Part shown: positions 1 through 10,700 of the stretch, in pieces
Layout of the letters: the number at the start of each line of letters is the position of its first letter
How positions within the stretch are numbered: position 1 is the first letter of the stretch
NCBI RefSeq assembly: GCF_963675165.1
Contig: NC_087378.1
Coordinates: 584,562 to 648,561 of the forward strand
Length of the DNA stretch: 64,000 nt
Origin: Halichondria panicea
Taxonomy: Eukaryota; Porifera; Demospongiae; Suberitida; Halichondriidae
Direction: 5' to 3'
The notes under the pieces: generated by a model
Seen by the model: only the letters and a program-made list of their open reading frames with translations
Told to the model about the DNA's origin: nothing
Database searches by the model: none
Position numbers and translations under genes: made by a program

Positions 1-923
1 ACTGACCTTTGACCTGTTATCAAACAGCACAGCGGTGGAGGGCAGGTGTGATCAAGGCTGCAACCTGATTGGTCCGTTTCTGGTCGTCATTGCCGTGGCT
101 CTCTTCCTGATATTCATGCTCCAAGTTCCCTATGTCATCATCACTGTGAGGTATGACCATAGGCTTGTGTTTTTGTTAGCTCTAACTTTGAGTACCTTAT
201 TAGTTGAGCTGCATAGATTGTCCAATCTCAACGAGATAATAATTAATTCTTTAGAGGTCATATGGAGCTTTTTGCATGATCTATGCTATTGAAACACGTA
301 TTATACGTTACTGCAATGCACTCCTACGCAGGTGTGTAGCTGATGAACAACGTACGCTGGCTCTCGGTCTTCAGTCCCTCGTTTTTCGAGCATTTGGTTC
401 CATCCCCGGTCCCATTGTGTTTGGTGCCATCTTCGACTCTGCCTGCATCTTTTGGCAATACGATTGTAGTCGCCAGGGCAGCTGCTGGGTGTATGACAAC
501 TCCTCTCTGAGTGAGCGGGCTGTCCTACTAGCAGTCATGGGTGTCACGTTGAACTTCATATTCTCATTCCTAAGTTGGATTGTCTACCCTAAACAAACAC
601 AAAGTGAAAAAGAAGCAACAGATATTGCACTGGCGAGCATTCACGAAACCACACCCCAAGACAATTCTAATCAGGTAGAATCAGGAGGTGACTCGGAATC
701 ACTCGAATCGAGCGACTCGTATATTATACAAGGACCACAAAGTCCCCCCAAGAGACGCACTTCGAACCGCTTTGAGAGTCACTGCAGTGAGGATATTTTG
801 CTGGACCACGATCACACGGAGATTGATGAGGGAGTGGTTTTCCCTGACCTACACAATATGAGAGCTCGGAGTGTCGAGACAGAGGTCTCTAGTCCGACGA
901 TGATTGTGCAACCACCAATCTAA
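1..923 (+). CDS. SLCO/OATP-type transporter A, 3' end only
   Basis: Two terminal exons of an organic-anion transporter gene are visible: one running from before base 1 to 150 and one from 332 to 923, joined at ..gtg ag|g tgt.. with a GTATGA donor and a CAG acceptor. The first ends in a hydrophobic helix, FLVVIAVALFLIFMLQVP. The second begins CVADEQRTLALGLQS and carries the family block FRAFGSIPGPIVFGAIFDSAC, followed by a final helix ending in WIVYPKQ. OATPs are 12-helix plasma-membrane carriers of amphipathic organic anions. The cytoplasmic tail after the last helix is about 110 residues, Ser/Glu/Asp-rich, and clearly longer than in the other copies. WIVYPKQ at the last helix is shared only with copy B, so A and B look like one subgroup. 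The 5' part lies outside the window. Confidence 0.85.
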
Positions 924-1385
924 TCTAACTAACTAACTAACTAACTAACATAATTAATTATCAATGCATAAAACTATATTATAGTTATAATTAACTGTCT
1001 TGCACCTGTTCTATATATATAGCTCCCAGTATTTTCCTGTGCTCACTTTTGTTTTGTTTTTACAATGCAGTTTGACATAATTACAGTCATGTATCAATCT
1101 TTTTAATTTTTATTGTACGTGGCAATATTATTTATTAAGCATCGTGAAAGCACGTTACAAGACTCAAGTGTTAGGAGTATAATTATGATATAGATTATGC
1201 TTATAACTACAATAACAATTTCTTGCTTTCAGTTTCAATAAGATGATAGAGCTTCATTAGTTTGCAATAGCATCGTGAAAGCATGTTACAAGACTCAAGT
1301 GTTAGGAAAATAAATCTACAGGTATTAGGTGTGTATATAATGATCGTAATGAGTGAGTAAAAAGATAGATGGTGCTAGTATGTAA
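924..1385. other. Intergenic: (taac)n run and tandem copy of the neighbouring gene's 3' end
   Basis: No gene is seen. A short taac tetranucleotide run lies at about 927-950. Bases 1139-1268 resemble 1269-1445: both start gcatcgtgaaagca and end in the sequence that encodes the last codons of the caspase-like gene on the minus strand. See the repeat entry. Confidence 0.6.
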
Positions 1386-1445
1386 CTACATTAATGATTT
1401 CTTGCTCTCTGTTTCAATAAGATGATAGAGCTTCACTAGTTTGTC
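1139..1445. repeat. Imperfect two-copy tandem duplication over a gene's 3' end
   Basis: Copy 1 (1139-1268) and copy 2 (1269-1445) share gcatcgtgaaagca, gttacaagactcaagtgtta and the block caataagatgatagagcttc. Copy 2 contains the final codons and stop of the minus-strand pseudoprotease gene. Copy 1 lies wholly downstream of the stop. Copy 2 also has about 45 bp of extra sequence in its middle. Confidence 0.7.
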
Positions 1446-2675
1446 ATCTTTCACATTGTTCTGTACTGCAACGTGATGATAAAACTCCCAAGAATGCATG
1501 CACACCTCCACTAAATCTGCAATCCCGTCCCGATACACAATCTGCACAGTCGACACTGCACTCACAAAACCAATGATGAACATGTTAGGCTCTTCGATGC
1601 TCTCTTTTCTCCCCTGAGCAGTTTGTATTGAAGCTATGCTGTACATTAGTAAACAGAGTACAGTCCCAAGGACACTGTGTGGCCCCTCAAGAGCGCCATT
1701 GTCAAGAAGCACTTTTAGAGGATTGTTCTCGTTCCTGACATCGCACAGAGTGTCCAGCCATTGATACACTTTCTGATCGAGATTCATGCGGTTCTTGCTC
1801 GTCTCAAAATGACAATTCAAAAATTCCAACCCACTGAAAGAATCGATCTCATCTTTTCCTTCACCAAGACTGCTATCAACTATTGTTTCGATTCTCTGAA
1901 TGGATTTTAGTTTTGGCTCAGTGGTTCTTGGCTTGAGTTCACGTCTTTGCTTGTTATAGGTGACAATCAGGGAAGAAAAGGCACCTGTGCAATTCGATAC
2001 TTTCTCAAGAATGGATGCAAGTGGAAGCATTCCTCTCGTAAACTCCATGGTTTGAACGGACCAGTTTAGAAAGTACTGAAAGATGGTTTGCCCTTTGAGT
2101 GCAGTATAGAGCATTGGGTTGGTGTCACCGACTTCTGTGCCAACTGCAAACAGGCGAGTGTTGAGGGGGACTGTGGAAGTCCTGATGTCCGTCAGACAAG
2201 AGACCATTCTGTGGGCAAACGGACAGTCGAAAATGAACAAAACATAGCCAATGGTTTGTTTTTTGCTGGCTTCCGATAGCCATTCCAAAAGTGTGGTTGG
2301 AGTCACATGTGTGATAGGGTTCTCACTATTGAAATCGGAGAGCTTCAAACTGCATTCTTGGCTGCTTCCGTCTACCGGTCCTGTGTATGAAAAAATGAAC
2401 AAACCTTCTTTGCTGTTTTGTTTGCAAATCAGCTTTAAAAAGTGCTCCTTAATACTTTCTTTTGAGATTAAAGTAGTATCATCAAGGACTTGGATACCAT
2501 CACTTCGAACAATCTGCTTTTCAGCAAACGTGCTGACAATAGGATTCACATATCCATTGTTGTTTTGAGAGGAAGTGTTATTAACAAGTAACAATGAGCT
2601 ATTCTCAGGCTGGTAGTAAATAGAAGCAGGTACATTCGATAAAACTACAACATTGCCACTTTGTATATAAGCCAT
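1386..2675 (-). CDS. Caspase-like pseudoprotease (peptidase C14 fold, both catalytic residues lost)
   Basis: A 429-residue protein if read from ATG 2675. This start is preferred over an upstream in-frame extension because the bases just before it (minus strand ..tttcttttgtag|acttgaaaATG) form a good splice acceptor, so an upstream non-coding exon is likely. It aligns along its length with the neighbouring minus-strand gene at 3038-4645: FIFSYTG replaces FHFSGHG and FIFDCPF replaces FTLDCCY. The catalytic His position is therefore Thr98 and the catalytic Cys position is Pro152. The C-terminal half (GALEGPHSVLGTVLCLLMYS, then the LVEVCMHSWEFYHHVAVQNN region) matches the neighbour closely. No signal peptide or transmembrane segment is seen. 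Expected behaviour is that of a fold-only regulator or decoy of an active paralogue, which is inference. The reading frame is intact over 429 codons, which argues against simple decay. Confidence 0.75.
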   Translation of the reverse strand: MAYIQSGNVVVLSNVPASIYYQPENSSLLLVNNTSSQNNNGYVNPIVSTFAEKQIVRSDGIQVLDDTTLISKESIKEHFLKLICKQNSKEGLFIFSYTGPVDGSSQECSLKLSDFNSENPITHVTPTTLLEWLSEASKKQTIGYVLFIFDCPFAHRMVSCLTDIRTSTVPLNTRLFAVGTEVGDTNPMLYTALKGQTIFQYFLNWSVQTMEFTRGMLPLASILEKVSNCTGAFSSLIVTYNKQRRELKPRTTEPKLKSIQRIETIVDSSLGEGKDEIDSFSGLEFLNCHFETSKNRMNLDQKVYQWLDTLCDVRNENNPLKVLLDNGALEGPHSVLGTVLCLLMYSIASIQTAQGRKESIEEPNMFIIGFVSAVSTVQIVYRDGIADLVEVCMHSWEFYHHVAVQNNVKDDKLVKLYHLIETESKKSLM

Positions 2676-3037
2676 TTTCAAGTCTACAAAAGAAAGCAAT
2701 AACTGAAACAATACTGAGAAAACCTCTACTTTTATAGTATGTAATTATAGAAGATCACCTGATGGCTCATAGCAAGTGCACTGTCAGTACATTCATAACC
2801 ATAACATGCATAAATTCATAGACGCAGCCCATTTCACTACATCAGCTAATGAGCATGTGACTGTTAACTTCAGCATAATACAGAATGATGAAATAACCAG
2901 AAATTTCCCTGGTAGTTTCTAAAGAAAACATGAGACAACATGTGACCATACGTAGCATGATAATTATAATAACTAAACTATAGAAGTGTGATTTTAAAAA
3001 AACGGTATGCCTGACAAAAAAGTATGTACCTGAAAGT
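2676..3037. other. Gap between the two caspase-like genes
   Basis: No ORF or repeat is visible. It probably contains the non-coding first exon and promoter of the pseudoprotease gene, and the 3' UTR of the active paralogue. Confidence 0.4.
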
Positions 3038-4645
3038 TTAAAAGTCTGACTCTAATACAGGAATCCATCTGTGTAAGGTTGGTAGGTACTTTCCGGAAGC
3101 CCTCTCAACGCCATCAGTAGAATCCTGTAAGAGTGGTTAATAACAGCACTGAAACCTGACGAGTATATGTATGTACATGCATGTGTGTAAGGTCCACTAA
3201 TAATAATAATTTAGATCAATATACACACACGAGAACATCATACTTACAGCTGCAAAATCTGTAGACTCTGTTGGCTCAACAGCTGTGTCCAAACTACCAT
3301 CAACTTCCTCTGACTGCCTGTGGCTTTCACTGCAGATGCTTTGAAGTCTTTCAAACATCGGCTGCAGACTAGCGATGTTGACGTTGTTCTCAACGAGCAC
3401 TTCCCGATAAAACAGCCAGCTGTGATAGAAGACTAACTTGTTAAATTCGACTCCAGAATGAATCATGTCGATGGCTGCCACACAGTTCATGAATGCAGTT
3501 ATAGAAAGGTTAGGGTTTTGTACGTTACCTGGGTTACTCACAAGCTCAGTAGCAGCTACACTGTACATCATGGAGCAAACAACCGTATTTAGAACACGCT
3601 GACTAAATACACCATTCTCCTCGAGTTGAAGCAATGGTCCTTCCTCTATACTAGAAACAGTTTCGAGATACGCATACGACTTCTCAGATAACTGAGGAAT
3701 GTTCCATTTTTGATAATCATACATTTGAATGGCAAAATCGAATCGTCCTATTCCAGCGTCCACTTGGTCCACCCCTTCTCCCGAGAGTTCCTTGACAGCT
3801 GTTTGAAGACGAAGAGTTTTCAGCTGCGGCTGCATTGTGCTTGGACTGAGAATACCGGCCTTGTATCGAACCAGAACAGAAGAGAGGCTCTCACAGCACA
3901 CTTGACATCGAGAAAATACTTTCTTTATTGGTAGCAGCCCGGCTTCAAGCTGGCAGCATAGAATGGCATCAGAGAGAAAGTACGCAAAAATTGAGTTTTT
4001 GAGAGGGCCAATAACAATCGAGGTTTCATAGCCAGCACAAGCACTCATAACACAGATATTCGCATCAACTTGAACCTCAACCGATTTCGTTAGTTCCTTA
4101 CCGATCCCTCCAGCATAGCAGCAATCCAGCGTGAACAGAATATACTTTGCTTGGCATTTGATCTCGTTGATCCAACTGATGAGAACGCTTGCAGTGAGAT
4201 AGGTGGATCGAGAGTAATCGAAATCAACTGGCGCTAATCCCCATTCATTCTGCCCGACTTTGATGCCGTGCCCAGAGAAATGGAATACAAGTAGCCCATC
4301 AGATCCAACTCTGGCAGCACAATCTTGAAACGTCTTCTTGATCCCATCAAAACTGCATTCTTCTGCTTGCTTTGAAGCAACATACACAACTGTATTCTGA
4401 GCAGGGAAAGCTCCGATATCAATGAACGAATCGCACACCAGTTTAGCATCGAAGCCTGCGATAGAGCTAAGACTCTTGGATTTGAACTTAGGGCTTGTTT
4501 GGGAGTCGATGCCATAGCTCACTAGATGGCTTTCTGAGGGGCTGAACTCAAATGAATCAATTGGATCATTGGTGACAATCACAAAGCTCCCATCTTCATT
4601 CTGTACTTGCTTGTAATAAGAAGGTTGACTCTCCAATTGGCCCAT
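3038..4645 (-). CDS. Caspase/metacaspase-like protease with intact His-Cys dyad
   Basis: Two exons on the minus strand: 4645-3248 (466 codons) and 3124-3038. The GTAAGT donor and TTACAG acceptor join in phase 0 and give 494 residues ending VLESDF. The p20-like fold is read from the order: strand FVIVTND, block LLVFHFSGHG with His126, then YILFTLDCCYAGG with Cys176 (second Cys of DCC, aligned to the metacaspase D-x-C-x-x-G motif). An ICVMSAC strand follows, as in the C14 family. No death domain, CARD or signal peptide is seen, so it is not a typical initiator caspase. It could be cytosolic and self-activating like other p20-only C14 enzymes (inference). The gene lies head to head with an SRCR receptor, with start codons 192 bp apart. 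The downstream paralogue has lost both catalytic residues. Confidence 0.8.
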
Positions 4646-4837
4646 TGTGCAGCAGACAATTAGATCTAGATAGTGTTTGTTTATTTGTCTCTAGCTGAGC
4701 TAGCTATAAAAAGGAGGATGGGCTAAAATGAGATACGCCCCCCCTCCTCTGCATGCCAGCCATGGCTTTCCTGTATATATAGCCAATTTCAGTTTGTAAA
4801 GTTTCACAACACACCAGAAGTCTGCTCTACCTACAGA
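4646..4837. promoter_or_regulatory. Divergent promoter region, caspase-like gene / SRCR receptor
   Basis: 192 bp separate two divergent start codons. The plus strand contains a TATA-like ctataaaaagg around 4704-4714, about 125 bp before the SRCR start codon, and a further tatatatag near 4777. Both are sequence matches only. Confidence 0.4.
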
Positions 4838-7627
4838 ATGGTGATGAGGATAATATTCAACATTGCTGTAGTTTTAACCTTTCAGTGTGTTTGGACAGTC
4901 AGTTTCTGTTTTGCAACTGGTGAGTTTGAGGATCTATAAAATAGAGCCTGTGACTAGATCTAAATAAATTGATTGGTATAGCGAATGTGATGCATGGATA
5001 AATACCTCTCTTTTTATTTTTACAGAACCTGAACTGTGCAGAAATCTACTGATTGGCTACAGTCATCTAGCGAGTGTGAGGCTGGCTGGCTTCAACTCGT
5101 CCATGGTTGGCTACTTGGAGGTGTGCAGAGATGGAGGGTGGAGGACTGTCACTGTCACCAGTGGAGAATGGGGGAGAAAAGAAGCCACAGTCGTGTGCAA
5201 AGAGTTGGGCTTTCTGGATGCAATCTCGTTCTCTCACATTGAAGGGTATAGGTTAATCTTTAGTTCTTCTGCATGGATAAACCCCTTCAGTCTTTATTAT
5301 AAGTTAATCTTTAGTTCTGCATGGATAAACCCCTTCAGTCTTTATTATATGGTTTAAGTTGTATAATAATATTATTATAGTGTCTGCATGAGAGGCTATA
5401 AAAGTTTGATGTGCAGCTTTGAAGATTAAAGTTGTACCAAGTGCTGCACTTCCTGCATTTTTGCAGCTGGGTAACTTGTATATAAGCACGCAAGCTTCAG
5501 TTTTATAAACGATACTTCTATGGCATTTAGAATAGTTGTTGTAGGGATACTAAGTTACTTACGCCAGTACCTCACTTTCTACATGTAGATCTTATCAGCT
5601 ATATATAGCTTGCTCACTGGACTTCATTTTTTACAGTGCATGTATATAGAGATGGCTAATGAATCGACTGCCTAAACACATGCTTCCAAAATTTATTCAG
5701 GCGCAGCTTGGTGATTCGATCATGGTCTCACTTTGCGAGTGTGGATTGTACTGGAACAGAACGCCGATTGTCAGGCTGTTCCATTAAGGAGGAGAGGAGA
5801 AGTAGCCCAACAGCTAGGAACTTAATGGACCAGGTTCTTGTGTTGTGCAATAAAAGTGAGTCCTAGTAATGAGTAGAAGACATGTGCATGCATGCAGGTA
5901 TTATTGTGGTCCATCATGCATGGTGACTCCATCATGCATGCCGAGTCCTTCTTCCTTACAGTGTGAATCAATGTATTGCATTGCTATCAATTTAAAGGTA
6001 CTACTACAACCCTGCATGTGCATTGCATATATACTCCCCCATCATTACCCATTATAACAGAGGTAGTGCCCCAATTACCGTATATAGCGGGTAATTTTCG
6101 GGGGACAAAATATTCGTATATATTGAGACATTTCGTGAGTATTATTTTCGTGGTATATAGCTGCTTGCACTGCAGGTAAAGGTAGGCAAGGTCGCTTCAT
6201 TTGTAGGGAAATGTCCGTGGTCAGACCTCCATGCACACTCTTCCTGTCTGTATAATGTTGTATTGTTATTATAATAATGCATGCAGGTCCTGTATTGGGA
6301 ACCATTCGAGTGGTAGGTGTCAACTCCAACAGTAACGAGGGAATACTAGAAGTGTATCACACGCATCCGTCCTACAAATGGTCAACAGTGTGCGGGAGTG
6401 AGTGGACAGATGCTGATGCCACTGTTTCCTGCCAACAGATGGGATTCTCTACAGGGAAAAGCAAGCTGTTTAGGTAAGAACAACATACTCACATCACACT
6501 AATTGATAATAATTCCGTCTCACATGCAGTTTTGATAACAGTGGCAGGGATTTGCCTGGAAAGCGTTACGATAATTTTGAGTGCAATGGTACAGAGAATA
6601 CCTTACTGGAATGCCAGCACACCGGTCCTTATGCTTACAGATGTCAATCTGAACTCTATGCAGGCGTTCACTGTCAAGGTATCGATAATTATATTGAGTA
6701 GCTACAATTATATGCTAATTTATTATTATGTATATAGATCAGAGGCGGATCTAGCCTCGATCCCAGGCCGAGTTTTCGCTTTTATAACGGTTGTTGTTCG
6801 CCTAACCGTTATAAAAGCGAAAACTCGGCCTGGGATCGAGGCTAGGGCGGATCCAGCCAAAAATTTATAGGGGGGTTATGAAACAAAAGTGCGCATTAGC
6901 GAGCGCGCAAAATGTTTGACCACACCCCCTTTTACGCCGCACTTAATTGAAATTGATATCATAGTAAACGTGCACAAAGTATACTTACAAATCTACAGCT
7001 AGGTGCCTTGTCATGTATACATAATAATGTGAATGGTATTTACTACTTAGTGTGCCCTGGACTTGTACTTGTGTCAACAGATACTAGTTCACAGCTTGTA
7101 AGTTAACCACATTGCTTATTTAGCCACAAGCAACACAAGTGTAGTGTTTGCAACCCCTGAAACCCACCCCCTAGATCCGGGCCTGTAGATTGTGGTTTTT
7201 TATGCTTCCTATATACAATACACATTGCTCTTATAATCAATTATCTTCTTGTGCAGGAGACAATTCAAGGGATTCACAAATTACACTCTATGCTGCTCTT
7301 ATTCTATTGTCAGTGGCTCTACTGGTGATTCTCATGCTCACAATTATCGTGATACTTATTTGCATGGCAAGAAAGATAAAGAAGAAGAGACTGTCCCAAC
7401 ACCGAGGGTTTGACAATCCTCTCACAAATGCAGTCTACCCTCTACACTATCCAGACATCATTAATCTCTCTCCTCCTCCCACTTACGATGAGACTATTTT
7501 CAATAACGCAGCTCCCTCAGAAACTATGACTACTGCAATATTGCTGACACAAGATGAAGATGCTTCCAGTGAGGAGATGAGTGAAGAGAATGCTGAAGCT
7601 GTCAGTGCTGACTCTACTGAAGCCTAA
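4838..7627 (+). CDS. Two-SRCR single-pass membrane receptor with PPxY tail
   Basis: Six exons: 4838-4919, 5026-5245, 5701-5855, 6287-6473, 6530-6678, 7257-7627, giving 387 residues with all phases consistent. Exon 1 is a signal peptide (IIFNIAVVLTFQCVW). Exons 2+3 encode SRCR domain 1 (from LASVRLAGFNS through VDCTGTERRLSGC to VLVLCNK). Exons 4+5 encode SRCR domain 2 (GTIRVVGVNS to LYAGVHCQ). Exon 6 encodes the transmembrane helix AALILLSVALLVILMLTIIV, a KIKKKR stop-transfer cluster and a roughly 85-residue cytoplasmic tail with SPPPTYDET. PPTY fits the PPxY ligand of Nedd4-type WW domains. SRCR domains bind polyanionic and microbial ligands in known receptors; the ligand here is unknown. The last intron carries a nested mobile element. 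Confidence 0.85.
5252..5349 (+). repeat. Intronic direct duplication, about 50 bp, two copies
   Basis: The segment beginning gttaatctttagttc and ending cagtctttattat occurs twice in immediate succession in the intron after exon 2 of the SRCR gene, with a 3-bp difference. Confidence 0.8.
6740..7185. mobile_element. Non-coding DNA transposon (MITE-like) with 5-bp target duplication
   Basis: Imperfect terminal inverted repeats: cagaggcggatctag at the left and ctagatccgggcctg at the right (12 of 15 match). They are flanked by tagat on both sides (6735-6739 and 7186-7190). No ORF is seen. It lies in the last intron of the SRCR receptor and carries a younger hairpin element near its left end. The superfamily is not identified. 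Confidence 0.55.
6751..6845. mobile_element. Perfect foldback element, 41-bp arms
   Basis: Bases 6752-6792 are the exact reverse complement of 6804-6844, with an 11-bp loop. Taking the element as ctag..ctag (6751-6845), ggcggat flanks it on both sides, a 7-8 bp target duplication. Two shorter relatives lie at 30839-31006 with an 8-bp direct repeat. The arms begin ctagcctcgatcccaggcc. Confidence 0.75.
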
Positions 7628-7783
7628 ATCTCATCAGAATCGCTCTCTCCCAAACTCTAGTATACATTTATTATTGTTTCTTAAATCATTTCTTATATTA
7701 TATGAAGCGTTGCAAGCAGTGCAAATCAATAAAGTGCAATGTCAATAAAAATACAATGAAGAAATAAACACATGGTACAGTGC
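7628..7783. terminator. Overlapping convergent polyadenylation signals
   Basis: Only 156 bp separate the stop codons of the plus-strand SRCR gene (7627) and minus-strand transporter B (7784). Plus-strand AATAAA motifs are at 7728-7733, 7744-7749 and near 7763. A minus-strand AATAAA (TTTATT at 7667-7672) lies upstream of them, so the two 3' UTRs probably overlap. Confidence 0.55.
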
Positions 7784-10700
7784 CTACACATTTGTTTGCT
7801 CAGTATCAAATTTATCTTCTACATGATTAGGTTCATTCAGTTCTAATGGGTCATTTTCCAGAGCTGCATCTTCCACTAGATCTTGATCTTGATCCATCAA
7901 CTCGACAAATCGTACTGTCTCGTTAGTTTGTGATGTAAGAGATGTCAGAGGCTGTTTCGGGTACACTATCCAGGCTAGTAGCGAGAATGCAAAGTTAGCG
8001 GATAGTCCTACAGCACCGAGTGCAATGGCTCTAACGCTGAGCAGGTGGTTATCATATACCCAGCAGTTTCCTTGCACGCCACACTCGTGACGAAAATAGA
8101 CACAAGCGGAATCGAATATGGAACCGAAAACGAGAGGTCCAGGAACGGAACCGAATGCTCGGAACATGACCGACTGAACTCCCAGTGCCAGTGTTCTCTG
8201 CTCATCAGCTACACTCCTGTGAGGGAGAGAAAACAATCAAATTAGCTTGTGTGGGCGTGTAAACATGGAGGGAAATTTCTGGCTACCGTGCATGCTCATA
8301 CAGCTATACAAGCAACTATGTTGATGCAGTTTTTTTACTAAAATAACAACCATTGAAGACACATAATTATGTAGATACCTTAAGCTACCTATATGTACCA
8401 TTGGATACCTGTAGATACATCATGCTACTTGTAGGTACCTATACATACTTTAATAACTGCCTGTAGAGCTATACTATTAGATACCTGGGATCGATACCGG
8501 TAAGTATCATATATACTTTACGCTGACTCTTCATAATTTATGGGGTCTTATATATAAAGTATCGACGTAATTTAATTTTAAGAGAGGAACACGCATACGT
8601 ACCTAATGGTGATGATGACAGTCGGTATCTTGAGAGTAAAGATGAGTAATAGGAATATTCCAATGAATAGCAGAAACAACGGTAGAGTGTGACAGTCCCC
8701 AGCACACTCGCCAGATACAGCTGTTGCATTGGTTGTCATGTTGAGGCTGTCTGCTACACAAGAGCAGTTCTCAAACCTTGGCAGCTGCATTCATGGAGAA
8801 AGGAAATGGTCATAGTTATAAAAGAGCAGAAAGAATTATTCAACAGCACAACACACACTGGCTGTATGACTTTGTATCAGATTTCTGATGGCCGCAATAC
8901 AGAGTATCGTTTATAACGCTTGCAAGCGTCATTATGAGGGAAATAATTAATACAGGCATTCCTAACGCAGCATACACTGCACTACATAGCAACACTGCAC
9001 TACATAGCAACACTGCACTACATAGCTACACTGCATTACATAGCTACACTGTAAGTACATGTAGGTACCAAATTAGCTCTTACAGTGTCATCTCCATTGA
9101 GGTAATATCTGTCACAAGAAGCTCTGCACGGTGAGAAGTAGGTCAGACCATCAGCTCCACAGACTGGCTCAAAGATGGTGGAGGAACAGTTGCAGTCAAC
9201 ATTGCATGAGGCTAGTAGTACATCACTGGAGTTGCTGATGGAGCTGCACACACAAAAACCACAAAAACAAAATATTTTTTTTATGCTTTTAACAATTTCA
9301 TACTGTCCTTACAATTCCCTCCTTTACCTATTGACTTTGGGCCTCTTAATACACCAATTCTAGTAACTCGTAGCTGCATGTAAGCCCTAAGGCTATACCC
9401 ACACACCTGATGGCGTATGGAGTATCGATTCCTGGAATGGGGAGATTGACACATGAGACGACGAAAGCTCCTACTGCAGGGAACACCGCAATGACAGTGA
9501 CGACCCAGTTAATCATGGCCACTCTTTTGGGCTTGGACTTGACAAGATAGACCATCACAGCACCAATCAACACGCCCACCCCACCGGTGGGTATGGCTGA
9601 GGGGGTTAGAGAAAACATCAGTGCATGAGGAACGAGTTACATGTGGTATATAGTAATACAATACAGGCGTTGTGTAGCAAGGCAAAACAGTTAGGGATGC
9701 ATAATAATGGTCCATATACAATACAGGCGTTGTGTAGCAAGGCAAAACAGTTAGGGATGCATAATAATGGTCCATATACAATACAGGCGTTGTGTAGCAA
9801 GGCAAAACAGTTAGGGATGCATAATAATGGTCCATATACAATACAGGTCATGTGTAGCGAAGGTGTCAAATGGATATATTAATGAACTTAGCATTACAAA
9901 TTGCATTTTATAGTAACAGTACACGTCTAAATAGTCAGGATCATGTTATCACTATATGAATACCAATGGATACGAGAGACCTCTACTTGTACGAGCACTC
10001 ACCAATGGCCCCCAGTGTTAGGCTGGCAGCAGAAGAGGTCAAACCAAACTGAGCCTCGAGGTATTTAGGGCCAAAGGCAATCATTCCATCCAGGGAAAAG
10101 AAAGCACACGATATAGCGATCGTTAAAAATAACCAAGTCCAACTAGAGAACAGTTTCTTAAGGTGGGCTGGAAAAGTCTTCAGTTGTCCTAGTAATGTTC
10201 TCTCTTCGTTGTGCTTGCTCGTATATTGAACGACCATTTCCTTCTTTCTTGCCTCCATGATGAGATGGCTATCGGGCAGCAGACGTGGGAACATAAGAAA
10301 TGGTATTGAAAAAAGAATAGCTACCACACCGACGGTCAGGAAACAGAGCCACCAGGCCCCCACCCACCCTGGGTCCGTCTGGACAAGGTTGGTCGATTCC
10401 ATGGGGTCGACAAACACAGACAAAAATGCGCCCCCCAGTCCATACCCAATGGCAGGTCCCACAATCGCCATGGCATAGAAAATTCCCAAGTGTATGGAGA
10501 CGTACTTTGGGTGAACGATATCATCGATGAACGATGTTCCCACGGTGAACAGAGGAGCAGCTCCTATTCCGAGTATAAAATCTCCCACGAGAAAGAAAAC
10601 ATATGCTGCAACGTTGGCAGGGTCACAGGTAGAGCCTTCAGCGTGTGCATTGCATGATTCCAGGTGGAAGTTAGAGTTAGAACCAATCACGTACCCTCCA

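Noticed and set aside
9661-9840. CRISPR-like regular repeats
   Set aside because: The 60-bp units are contiguous with no spacers, and the context is a eukaryotic intron.
9509-9882. ORFs with repeated MYMDHYYASLTVLPCY or IQALCSKAKQ peptides on both strands
   Set aside because: They arise from the 60-bp minisatellite, whose length keeps any frame open. They lack splice context and codon character.
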